From Polytrichum commune (lineage: Eukaryota; Streptophyta; Polytrichopsida; Polytrichales; Polytrichaceae): a stretch of 64,000 bases of DNA. The first letter of the stretch is position 1, and every line of letters begins with the position of its first letter. This document shows, piece after piece, positions 45,290 through 56,325 of this stretch. The notes below the pieces were generated by a model that did not search any database, was not told where the DNA came from, and worked only from the letters and a program-made list of their open reading frames with translations. The stretch covers positions 31,407,666-31,471,665 of the forward strand of contig OX485807.1 in assembly GCA_950295325.1 (NCBI GenBank), in the 5' to 3' direction. Made by a program: the position numbers and the translations under genes.

Positions 45290-46990
45290 TGTGTGTTTCA
45301 TGAGTTTTTTTTACTTCTCTTGGGTGTGTTTGGAGTTTTTCTAGAACCTCAATGATTGTTTGTGAACTGCTCTGTATGCCCTTGCTGTGATGATGATAAG
45401 GGGGTTAACTTTCCATGCCACCATCTTTTTATGTATGGATGAAGGGGTCGTATTTATTGGATTATCATGTGATGGTGGTATCGGGGAATCTATCATGATA
45501 GTAAGTGAGTTTTTTGAATTGTATGGTGTTTGATGAGTTTGGGGGATAGGGGTGTGGCTATCTATGGGGGCTCGTAGGGTACATAGAATGTTGGGTCTTA
45601 ACCTAGCCATGCATGTGCATGTGTTGGGGGAGCATGTGCATTGTATTAACCATTTTGGGATTGTGATATCTTGGGGCCGGGTGTGTTGGTTGCTGGCATT
45701 TATGAGGGCATAGCACTTTGTCTGTTTGTTGAATGGGAGTGTGTGGGCTATTTGGTGTACTCCATTGTTATGTTGGGCTATGTGTAGGCCTTCAATGTGT
45801 GGGTGGGTGCAAGTGGAGAGTAAGTGTGGCCCTGTGTTGATTGCATGGTTTGGACAAAATGTGCAATTTGGGTTGGGTGTGTTAATGGCTAATAAACGGT
45901 CTTACTTATGATTGCCTATATATTGGGCGTATTGGAATTTTAAGGTTTGTGTGATTTGTGCATCATATATACCTGGTGCTTTTCAAAAGTGATTTGAGAG
46001 TTTTTGATGAATTCGTTCATTAGACACTCATTTGTCGATCTAGGCGAATTTGGTTTTTTGCATATTGCAGTTCTTTTTCGCGGTGGTATTTGTTTATGTA
46101 TGTGTGGAGGTTACATATTTCTCCCTGTTTGTTGACCTGTCGGGATCCCATCAAGCCAATAAGGTGTGACGTGTGCTATATGTATGTGGGTGTGTGGACG
46201 GGTTTATTGTGGGTAGTTCCTTCATTTGCTAATTGGTTTATGATTTCATTGCCCGAGATACCAATATGCGCTTTGACTTTTTTTTATTGTGATGTTGTGT
46301 TTAGTCCATATAATTTGGTGGACTATGGCATAGATAAGTAGTTTATTGGGGTGGTTGTGTTGGGATGAGGGGTGGCGGATGTGATTATTAATGAGGTCTT
46401 GTTGTTGAGCTTGTGGCAAATATGTTGGTGTCTTGCGGTTTGTCTTTCGTTGCGGTGAGGGCAATGAATAGAGCGTATAGTTCCGTGTGTAATATGTTGG
46501 GTAGTACTGGGAGTCTTTTTGTGATAAGAAGGTCGTTGTTTGGACTAAATGCTCTTGAGCCGGTGGTGTCATCCATGCCGTGTTTGTCGGGCGGTATGGA
46601 GTTGTTGGTGTATAGGCATTGTTGTGGGTTCTATTTAGGGGGGTTTATGTTGTCTAACATGTTGGAAGGGGGCAAGTATTGTTATGAGAGGTTGACGATG
46701 AAGTTTTGGGGGTTGTTCGCCATTGTTTTGTGAATTTGACTTTATATTTTATGGGTGTGTGTTGTATGGGGTTGGTTTTCACATATGTGCTGTAAAGTTC
46801 CAAGATGTTGGCTATGAGGTTGTGCATTAGTTGTTAGTTTCTTTGGGGGAAGAGGGGTAGTATTCGTGTGTATTGGGTTTCGTGTTGATGTAGGTATGTG
46901 GACCATTTGGTCGCGGGGTTGTATTCTATGGTGATCTGGGGGATGGTTAGGATTGTGTGCATATCTTTGTGTATTTCTAGGCTATTATGA
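45290..46990 (-). pseudogene. decayed LINE: RT/RNase H C-terminal region
   Basis: The minus-strand translation, in several frames broken by stops, reads as the end of a non-LTR retrotransposon polyprotein: a connecting block (MHNLIANILELYSTYVKTNP, near 46790-46850), then an RNase H-like block with TELYALFIALTATKD (about 46450-46490) and NNHIRHPSSQHNHPNKLL (about 46350-46400), then a tail with NILCTLRAPIDSHTP (45530-45590) and KMVAWKVNPLIIITARAYRA (45360-45430). The usual DGS catalytic start of RNase H reads NNS here. The coding strand is A/C-rich, so the plus strand is markedly G/T-rich over the whole block, which sets its limits. The element is dead and lacks its upstream reverse transcriptase core. 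Confidence 0.72.
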
Positions 46991-47130
46991 ACTTTCAATA
47001 TGAGTTTACACTCTAAATTGAACAGATAGTTCACATCCTCAAAATGCCAAAAAACCTTTTGCTCATAGAAACACCCAAATTTTTTGGCAATGAAACAAAT
47101 TAAACAAGGTGGGTTGAACATGATCAATGT
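46985..47130. repeat. family I repeat, copy 1
   Basis: Matches 50925-51075 in the same orientation: TACACTCT, CAGATAGTTCACATCCTC against CGGATAGTTGACATCCTCGA, then AATGAAACAAA. It is diverged, and no ends were defined. Confidence 0.55.
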
Positions 47131-47550
47131 GACATAACTAAAGTGAGCTTGATGTCTCATCATTCGTGTGTTCCTTCGATAAGCACACAAATGTTGTGTT
47201 ACAGACATATATGAGATCATTATACGAGCAACATCTGCACCAAAAACACATGAAAAACAACGTGATATCCAACCAAATGATAAACTTGTAGGTTTGAAAC
47301 TCATATACATTTAGAATTAAAGGAGAATACAAAGCTAGTTGAGGAGAAACTCCCCCCTGACCTCACAGTAGCACTTAAGGAACAAGCTGACTATGACATA
47401 CCAATATTCTCATCATTTCTATTATGCTATAATGTGCTCATGAATGAAGGTGGTGCTTCAATATGAGAAGGAAAGCTAGAGGTTCAATAATGTAATTGAA
47501 CACACAGGAGGTAGCCTAGAAGCCATTATTATTCTTATTATCCGCCAGAA

Positions 47551-47820
47551 TTGCAGAGTCTGCAATACTATGACTCTGCAGTATCTTCGTCAAGCTTCAT
47601 ACTGATCGCTGCAACATCCTTTGTGGCTTTGGAGTCTGGGAGAACCCATAATATCCACAAACTGTACAAGGAATTTGATGACAGCGATGTCGCGGTTCAT
47701 TTTCCATGTCGCAGTTGCACAGTCGAGATTTTGATCCACAAACTGTACAAGGAAGTTGAGGACAGACATGTGGTGGTTCCATTCCCATATCGTGGTTGCA
47801 CAGTCGACTTGTTCACTTGA
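47551..47820 (+). repeat. 81 bp tandem duplication within an open frame
   Basis: Two units starting ATCCACAAACTGTACAAGGA at 47653 and 47734 repeat with a period of 81 bp (27 codons), so the plus frame reads the block IHKLYKE...CTVE/D twice. The frame runs from a TTG at 47551 to a stop at 47818-47820 (89 codons) and contains no ATG. The complement is also open over much of it. The frame-preserving period may reflect past coding, but no family is recognised, so I annotate the repeat and not a gene. Confidence 0.6.
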
Positions 47821-50800
47821 GGAGATTGTGGGAGCCAAATGGGCGCTAAAATGGAGAGAATACTTGAGAGATGACGCCGGCTGTAGGTTAGTGTGAATGA
47901 GAGATGCTTCACTCTTTTCAAAGTAGCAAACTCAGATGTAAATATGGCCGAGTTGGGTTAACAGAGCGTGGTTGAGGGACAAGGTTTACTATCTCATGTC
48001 GAAGGTGGCCTCTTATGGTTACTTTCAACACGTTTATACCTGCAAATAAGAATCCATAACGCGTTACACCTTTCTAGAACTAAGCTCATAGACATGTGGA
48101 TGAAGCAAATGAGTGTCGTGCAACAGAGAACTGCAAGGTAGGATGCATTAACTTTGATAACATAAGAAAATAGTGGAAGAACATAAATTTGAAAGCATCG
48201 GCAAACATAGACAATCGGTTGGGCTCGGACCACACGACCTACCGCATGGGAGTTTCTCAATGTGATGGTACGTGAGTATCACTACGCCACTTATTGGAAA
48301 CCAAGCTATGAGCGATGTCATCTAGATATTTTAGGTTCTGTGTTTTTAATAACAGTGCCACAGTCATCCTTGGAAGGATGACCAAATAGATTCTTACATA
48401 AACAAGTACCCAAAATGATTCTACCTTATCTTCCTTCCTCTCCTAATTCTTTTCTCATATTCTCTTTGTCTCTTCCTTCCTACCTTATGCATTTCATATA
48501 TCTTTCCTTATTACTTTACATATTGTGCTCATTCAAGCTAATTGGTAATTAAGCGTGAAGATCATGATTGGGTGTTCCAAAGAAAATGAAGAAGCATGCA
48601 AGAATTGATGAAACAACCCAAGTTTGAAAATTGAAATGATCAACCAACACAAGAATTACTACATGTGAAAACCTTGATTGCTCTATGCATCACTTGATTT
48701 AGTTACAATGATCATATGTTTTCAAGAAATCTATGGGTTGCGCACATGACTTAATAGGTCATTAGATCCCAATTGTTTCAAAATCATATCCCTAGCTCAC
48801 ATACGCCTCATTGGCCCTTGCTCTCATTGGTTGTTGCTATTGAATTTCTGAAATTTTGGGAATCTTCAAATTAATATAAACCCATATGGAACAAGGCCCA
48901 CACCTGGCCCATGACATGTAATGGATTTGCTTGCTTGGCCGTGGTGAGGCTTTGGTACGTGGACACATGCAGGAAAGCTCCTGGCTATATGGGATTTGAT
49001 GTGCCTCGAACTCCTATGATGACTTGAAATGTTCGGTAATTGAGCAAAACATTGTTTTCGAGGTGAACAAATCTTGCAACTTGCACGCAATAGCATGTAC
49101 ACTCTTTCTGGTAGTAGAACCCTTAAGTTCCAATTTCCATATAGGTATTAAGGTATGCGGGTGTTATTTGGTTCGCTTTTCATGTTTTCCAACTTCTACC
49201 AATGAGAGTTATGTAAGAAAACTCTTGTTGCATTGGTGAATCTACAATGAAACATATGCAAAATTGGTTAAAAAATCAGACCTATCCTGATTTAATATGA
49301 TTATCAAAAGTGCATGTTTGTTGATTTCTTAACTGGATACATAGGTCCTCCCAATTGTGTTTATTATTGAGTATAAAGTAGTTATTAATACTTGAAGATG
49401 TAGTCCAATCTCTTTTAAACATGTGTTTTATGATGTTTGCTATTTGATCCTCACCGAAGCACATACAGATTAAATATAGGGGTCCCATTAAGAAAACAAG
49501 CCACTTAAGACCCATCTACCTTAGTGCATATAATTTGTAATAGAAGGCCATTGGCTTTGCCAAGAACCAAGAGTTGAAGCAATTTCGGCCCAAGGACTGG
49601 GTGAACCCGGGAGGCCCGTATCTAAGCACGTTTGTAGTGTCAACGGAATTATACCTATTTGAGCTTGTTCCATTGGGATCATAGTATGGGGAGCCCCAAC
49701 AGCATCTACACTGATCATATGCCTAATTAGGTTGGCTCATGCTAATTTAATGACATTCCACACTATTTTGAGTATTCATTACCACAATAACAAAACACAT
49801 GAATTTTTTTATGGATGAATGAAAAAAATTATAATTTTTTGTAATATGATTTTGACCTATGGTAATTTTTGTGGATAAAGAGGCAACCTATTTGCAAAGT
49901 TGACTTAAATGCACAAATCAATGCAGACATTAAATAGTTGAAAATAATGACATCAAGGGGCAATTTGGATGGGTATGGAAGCTTGGGATAAGGCTCAAAA
50001 TATTAGGTATGAACCTATTATTATTTATAGTGTTAACTAGTACTTGTTTGTGCATCATTTAATATTTTTTTCCTTTGTTTATTTCATGACTTCTTGCATG
50101 TGTCCCCTTTTTCAATGGAATACATAGTCAAAATTTTGTAACTTATTAGGGTTTCCATGAACACAATGTATATGAAGGCAAGAAGGTTTGTGATTCTATC
50201 ATAGGCACTTCCAACTACACACACATTTAATGGTTGTTCAATTGGCTCATGAAGTGTGTCATCCAATTAGCAATTACGGATTAGATAGTAAGCTTGAGGA
50301 TGACAAGCCGCAAAAGTGGAGAGTCATCCATCTTCTTGAGTTGATTGTTGGTTGCAACCGATCTGCTCATGGATGTAAGCTATAGATCTTATGGATGAAA
50401 TGTTGTTTGTGTGATTAAAAAAACTCTATAGAGTTGTTGGAAGTGGCCTCCACTCCCCCTCTACTTCCACTCCCCCTCTACTTGAACGAGCAACCGAACT
50501 TTATGGATCACGAACTTTGCTAGAATTCCAAATTCTAGAATTGGAGTTGAGATGCAAATACCATAAGAGGTTAAAATGAAAAATTTGATCGCTTTAAGTG
50601 ATCAACACTTGCCATCTTAATTGTGTTTACTACCAAACCTATAATGGTGTCTATGTCTTATCACATAGTCCAATCTCATTGTAACACATGTATTTGAGGT
50701 GTCAGCTCTTGATTATTAAGTCTTCACGTACATCATTCAAATACGTGCATCCAATTAGGAGGAGTGACCACATGAGCCCACATACCTTATGTGTTATCAC

Positions 50801-52720
50801 TTTCAAGCTTTGAGATTGAAACAAGGATGATGGAGATGATGGCCGTGCACACTTTGTCACGGTTTTGAAAGCTTTGTGAAAGAAAAGTTTTTTAAATCTT
50901 GGGTTTTTAAGTAGAAGTCTACACTCTTAACTAAACGGATAGTTGACATCCTCGAATACCAAAGGACCTTACACCATGATTGCATCCTTCAGTTTGGCTC
51001 ATAAAAATACTCAAAAACATTCACAATGAAACAAAACAAGGCATGCTGAAAGGGATACGAACCACATGCGATTAAGGACTGTTTTCAAGGGGATTATGAA
51101 GTAATGCACATACATGGGATATTCCATATAATTGAAGAACATTCGTGGAATACACCTTGCATATTCTTAAAGCATAACCCCTAGTACCCTATATTTATGT
51201 GACTACTTTATAAATTTTACACCTTCGAATTTTGATTCCACACTATAATTTTTTGCACATGGTTCTCAACATCTTATAAGAAGTGACCTCCTCTGGGTGT
51301 CATTGCTTTAGCTTGCTTCAATAAAGAGCAAATATATTTTGTAGACATACGCAACATGCCCCCAACGCACATGTAAAAACAGTGATATTCTACAAAAAGG
51401 ACGAACTACAACATGCTTGAAACAAGTATAAAACAGAGAATAATAAGCTAAATGATGAAGAAGTTGCATTCTAGTTGTGAACATACTTCAGAAATTTATA
51501 CTAAAAAGTGAACAAACAAATGACATGCACTATACAAAATCACCTAGTACCATGATGAGCTCTTTGGCTTTTGAACATTAAAAAATGCAGAAATATTCTT
51601 AATCAAACAGGCTCAACAAGGGATCAACATTAAAAACTTGGCATGAGCTTGGCATTCCATCACCATATCTTCTCATGAAATCACATCTTCCGTGGCCAAG
51701 AAGTCTGGTTACTTGCTTCTTATCAACAGGGTGGAGGGGGCCAATTGTTCATTTGTACATGAGTAGATTGATACTACACTGGCTGATAATCTTGCTGTTT
51801 CACAAGCCGCCCTCACTAAAGCCACTTCGTCAAACTGATTTACAATCCATTTTTGCAAGTAAGTTTGTTACTGATTGAGAACAGCTGTACATTTGCATTG
51901 CGTTGCTTGTATCCCTTGCAGCCGGCACTACTGTTGCCATACTAGGTTCAAATGTCCACTGTCAGCCTCCGTGGTGTGTTGAAGAACACACACCTAACCC
52001 TGTTTGAGGATTTCTTTTGTAAGTATCAAGGTTCAAACATCACTTATAGATAAATGTAACCAGTAAATGTCAAAATCAGAATCAAGAGATGATGTTAATC
52101 TAAAGCTTTTAGAATGACATGTGGGTTTCAAGAAATCAAATATTAGAATGAAATAATAAATAAATTACTCATAAGTCAGCAATAGCCAGATGGTGGCAAG
52201 CCGTTTGACAAGCAACATATGTGTACCAAACGAATTGACACAGATCAATTTTGATAAAAGTTGTCAAAATGTGTAGTTTGTTGTGTCATACGTGACCCAT
52301 AGTGTTACATCTCCAGAGGTAATGGGAAGACTCAAGAAATTGTTGAATAGTATGTGTACTTGGACCTCAAGAAACCAGGAGAGATAAGATGTGAACCTGA
52401 TGTTGGAAAACAAAAGCCAAAAGGTTTAATTTATTCAGGAAGAGGACCTATTTTTTCTAACCCTATTCTAGAATGTTTGTAAGGTCCAAAACATCAGTCT
52501 ACAAAATTTCAGCTTAAACCAAAGTGTGGCAGGCTTAAAAAAATCAAGGAATTCATGAATCGAGATAACTGTACTATCACATTCTTAATTGCCCATAATT
52601 TTCCAAAAGGGATGTGGAGTGGAGCAGATCATGAGCATGATGGAAGATTAGCAGCGATAAAGCCATACCAATGGTCAAAGTATCATTTTGTAATTTTTCT
52701 TCACTCCCAATTGATGATGT
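47821..52720. other. gene-poor repeat-bearing region
   Basis: A family C copy (49149-49523), a second copy of the 42405-42530 block (50795-50910), a family I copy (50925-51075) and a short direct duplication CCACTCCCCCTCTACTT (50447-50483) are the only structures I can support. No exon of a known family was found on either strand. Confidence 0.5.
49149..49523 (+). repeat. family C repeat, copy 3
   Basis: A 375 bp copy with ends TTAAGGTATGCGGGTGTTAT and complemented TAAGGTAGATGGGTCTTAAG. It shares TTGTTGATTTCTTAACTGGA, GTCCTCCCAATTGTG and TTTGATCCTCACCGAAGC with the other copies. Confidence 0.82.
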
Positions 52721-55700
52721 TCATGAAGGAGGTGGAATAATCAATGCGTTGCTTCTCGACGTCTTCCCCTTGAACTTTGCGGCCACACGTTGCGCCTTCT
52801 TCCGGTACGTAACAACATCCTCGCCCACTCGAACTTGCATTTGTTGCACCGACGCAGTGTAAATTCGGATTTCGAAAATCCAATCGAGCCGGCCGTTCAA
52901 CGCCTTCACAACATCGGTTGAAACCTCCCATGTGGCCTCATTGACGTCCTCAAGATCCTTGAACCGGACGACTTCAGGATTTTTATACGGGAGCTCGGGA
53001 AGCGATTTCCACGAGCAGATGGTGGGATTGTCCTCGTGAAACAGTTGGCCGTCATCCCATGTCACCATTTTCCATGCCCACTCCACCGATTTCTCGGAGC
53101 CTTTTGGGTCAAAAGTTGCCGGCAACCACCTATGTTTCACCACAGTCGCACTCGCACTCGAGTCTTCCAAATTATTATTGTTTTGAACGACATCCAAATT
53201 AGACGAATTCACGGTGGCTTCCGGGATTTCGTTGAGCTCGGGAAGTGAAAGCTTTGAGAGCCGCTCAGTGATGCCCAATGTGCTGTGTCTCTGCAAGCAA
53301 TAGGTTTCGGATGGCTTTGCAGACGTTTGGCTGCAAAGGTGAGCCCATTTCTCAGAGGGGCTCACCTTGATTTCGATGCAGTACACGAAATGGCCACGTG
53401 TGTGTTTATCGTTGACGCTTTGCGAAACACCAAACTGCACTTCCTCCACCATCAAATGAAGCTCCAAGCGAGGGGAGCCCACAAGCCTGTAAGAGATTAC
53501 ATGAGGAAGGAATTGAGAATTCACAAGAGAATTCACAAGAGGGCTCATGGCTAACTCTCCAAATTGAGTCCCCCAATCCCTAGAGATAACTGAATGTGCA
53601 CTTCTTTTTTTCTTTTCTTTTTTTATAAGTCCTATTTCCAGCATATCAAGTCTTTCTATGAACTTGTTAATTGTGTTAATATTAGCCAATATCTCAGAGG
53701 TCATTGCACTCTGATTATCTACAAAGTAGCCTTTTTGACTCCACCCCAATACACTTCTTGGACTTTGAAACAATTTTATTTCAAATTTGAGCTGAGCCTT
53801 AGACTAGAAAGTAATCAGCCCTTCAGCTTGTTCAGCTTGTTTTTAAAGGACAAAAGAAGTCATTTTAAAGGTGCAAATGTAGAAGAATCAGATTTGCTGA
53901 TATCAATGTACATAGGCAGTCCACACTGCATACTGAGAGGAGGAAACCTCTCTATTTCTTTTCTTTTCTTTTCTTCTCTTCTCTTTCCTTTCTTTTCTAA
54001 TTTGAAACTTCAACTTCAACTGCAACAAACTGATGACGGAACGTGACGAAAGAAGGGCAACTGGTCTTGTACCTCGTATAAGCAGCACGGAAGCGAACAT
54101 CGGCATAAACCTCTTGCTCGTATCTGTCGTGCGTCACGAGATCCTCAGTTGTTCGCATAAATTCTGGTTCTGAAGGGCTCTGCATAATAATCTGCTGGGG
54201 AGCTGAGATGCGAGCTGTACATGCAAACCACCAACTCAGAACCCTAATTTGGAGAAAAGGACCATAATGCTTGAACACTCTCTGCACCAGCTACCGAACG
54301 TGACCAGTTTTTAATTTTTTAAGAGAGCCACATGATCAGATTCAGGCCCCGATCACACCAACATTTCCGTGCAGTTCTAGCCGTGAAATTGCTGGGGATT
54401 ATGTTTGAGAAATAGATGTTGGCCCGCCATATTTCACACTATTCCAGCCGGAGATACCCACGGATGGTGCCATAAGTGGCAGGTGTGATCAGCCCTCATC
54501 AGACTACATACAGCTAAGGTTGGACGCGCTGGTCTTAAAACCGGCATGCTTCTAAACTTTGACTTCGATATTTCATACACCCTTAGGAAAATGCACATAA
54601 TTCAAGTTCAGAGTTTCCTGGTTTTGGGAGCGTCCCTTCTACTCCCAGGCCAGTAGGACGCTGACACATACCCTCAAGCCTAACCCTGCGATTGGATAGG
54701 TTCTTGTATACCAAATCTCACGTCGTTAAGCCTTAATAGACTCAAGTTCCTTCTACAAACTAAACCACAAAATGTGAATTGGCGAGGCTAGCTGAGAATC
54801 CAGGCATTCTTATGTGAGAATTTACAAAAAGTTAGGGGAACATTGAAGTACTCAGTTACCGTGTCGCACAAGGTCTTGTGCAAATGGATGATGGGATTTG
54901 TTGCTTTTGGGGCTGTAAGGGGCATAGGCATCCACCACCAAGCTTTGCATTCTCTCCAAATCATTCTGTTCTGGAGCATGTTGTGCTTTATGCAACACCA
55001 AAGTACGCTCATCCTCCACATCCTCATTCATCACAAAGCCACGTTGAAGGAGCTGCTCTGCTAGCTCACGACTTTCCACAGCCACCACACCACAATCTGT
55101 CACCAGATCCACCAGCTGCTCTAGTGTTACCTGTTTCAAGCTCTGCCAACAAAGTGAACCTCATCAACAATAATGGCTCGTTCCAAAATTTGCCAAGTAT
55201 AGGTAATCCATAGTCAAGTTGACAAATAAGTAAGAACACTAACCTAAGAGCAACTCTTATGGTCTCTGTAGAATGAGTCTTTCTAGTGGCACATGTATAA
55301 TAAATCTTCATTGCCCACCCAATTTTTTACAGAGGGAGTCCTTTGACCCTCAATGCTTGAGGGTGACAAGGGATTTCGAGGATTGCCTCTCTCGTTAATC
55401 AATGATGAATGGGCAATAAAGATTTGGGAAATACTTAAGCTTCCAAGTGCTACATTGCCCATTTTTTTTTAAAAGCCGATGACTGAGAAATTGGTTTGAA
55501 AAATGAGTAGCAGATTTCAGCTTTCAACTGTTTTTGGACCAATGCCACATGGATGCTCATCTCACACACAAAGGTCCACATATATCATTAATCTTCATTG
55601 CCCACCGATCAGTAAGAGAAAGAGGAGCCCCTCTAGAGTCCTTTCAGCATCAGTTCTTGAGGGTTGGAAAGGATTTAGAGAGCCTAAATCTCTCTCTCGG

Positions 55701-56325
55701 TCATGGATGGTAATTGATTGGAAAACATTAGAGCTTTGTAGGTGGGATGAGCATGCTACCTTGCCCCAAACAGACCTAATTTAAAGCCGGAAATTGAGGG
55801 ATGACTCCCAGATTTCAACTGTCAACTGTTTGTAGGTCAATGCCACATGGAGACTCATCTCACACATAGAAGTCCACATCTCTATCCTAAATCACCAATC
55901 AAAGAGGAGACCCTCTAAAGTCCTTTCCCCCTTAGCTCTTGAGGGTGAGACAGAGTTTAGAGAATCTAAACTTCTCTCTCAATAATCGATGGGCATAAGG
56001 ATATGAAACATTAAGGCTTCGTGGGTGGGATGAGCATGCCACCTTGTTCGAAACAAACTTAATCTAGAACCAATTCTTGGAAGAATAATTATTTAGTGAT
56101 TGTAGGAGTTTGTCTGGCCTGTTAGAAATCAGGCAGCAGAAAGTACTGTAATCTCCGAACTTGTTGCAAGTGACCACTAAAACCACAATTTTCAAACGCC
56201 TGCAGCAAAATTCAGAATGACTTGAAACAATTTACACAGTCGCCAATGCGGAGCCGGGGTTAAGATCCTCATACCTCACGAGCTTGCGGAGACCGAGGGG
56301 AAGCATGAAGATCCTGTGTCGACAT
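52721..56325 (-). CDS. unrecognised five-exon protein, about 426 aa
   Basis: Proposed complement join of 56275-56325, 56161-56199, 54860-55142, 54073-54214 and 52721-53486. Phases agree at every junction, and acceptors are good (for example TCTCTTACAG before exon 5). Exon 5 alone gives 254 codons in a long open frame, unlikely by chance here. The protein starts MSTQDLHASPRSPQARE. Exon 3 contains a helical stretch VTLEQLVDLVTD...SRELAEQLLQRG, which faintly recalls the C-terminal helices of ENY2/Sus1, but the ENY2 core is absent. Exon 4 reads PSEPEFMRTTEDLVTHDRYE and exon 5 LVGSPRLELHLMVEEVQFGV, HFVYCIEIKVSPSEKW, WAWKMVTWDDGQLF and LDWIFEIRIYTASVQ. I see no catalytic motif, signal peptide or membrane helix, so a soluble protein is likely. 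The exon 2 donor is least certain; a donor about 20 bases further gives another in-frame join. Intron 2 (55143-56160) holds a tandem repeat. Confidence 0.6.
53955..53990. repeat. pyrimidine TTTTC microsatellite
   Basis: Repeated TTTTC/TTCTC in intron 4 of the unrecognised gene. On the minus strand this is a GAAAA-rich tract. Confidence 0.85.
54345..54495. mobile_element. family J MITE, copy 2
   Basis: A 151 bp copy from GGCCCCGATCACACC to GGTGTGATCAGCCC, inverted at the ends, in intron 3 of the unrecognised gene. Homologous to 43568-43720. Confidence 0.78.
55311..56065. repeat. about 290 bp tandem repeat in intron 2 of the unrecognised gene
   Basis: Roughly 2.6 diverged units. AATGCCACATGGA begins near 55541 and 55839 (298 bp apart), and the block CATTGCCCACC begins near 55311 and 55594. 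Each unit holds GTCCTTT...CTTGAGGGT followed by a GAGAATCTAAA-like block and a GGGATGAGCATGC.ACCTTG motif. The units differ by many substitutions, so the duplication is old. Confidence 0.75.

Noticed and set aside
53285-53554. Plus-strand frame opposite exon 5 of the unrecognised gene
   Set aside because: A shadow of the longer minus-strand frame, which has good splice junctions.
54860-55142. Calling the gene ENY2/Sus1 from the VTLEQLVDLVTD stretch
   Set aside because: Only a short helical similarity is seen; the conserved ENY2 core is missing and the protein is about four times too long.
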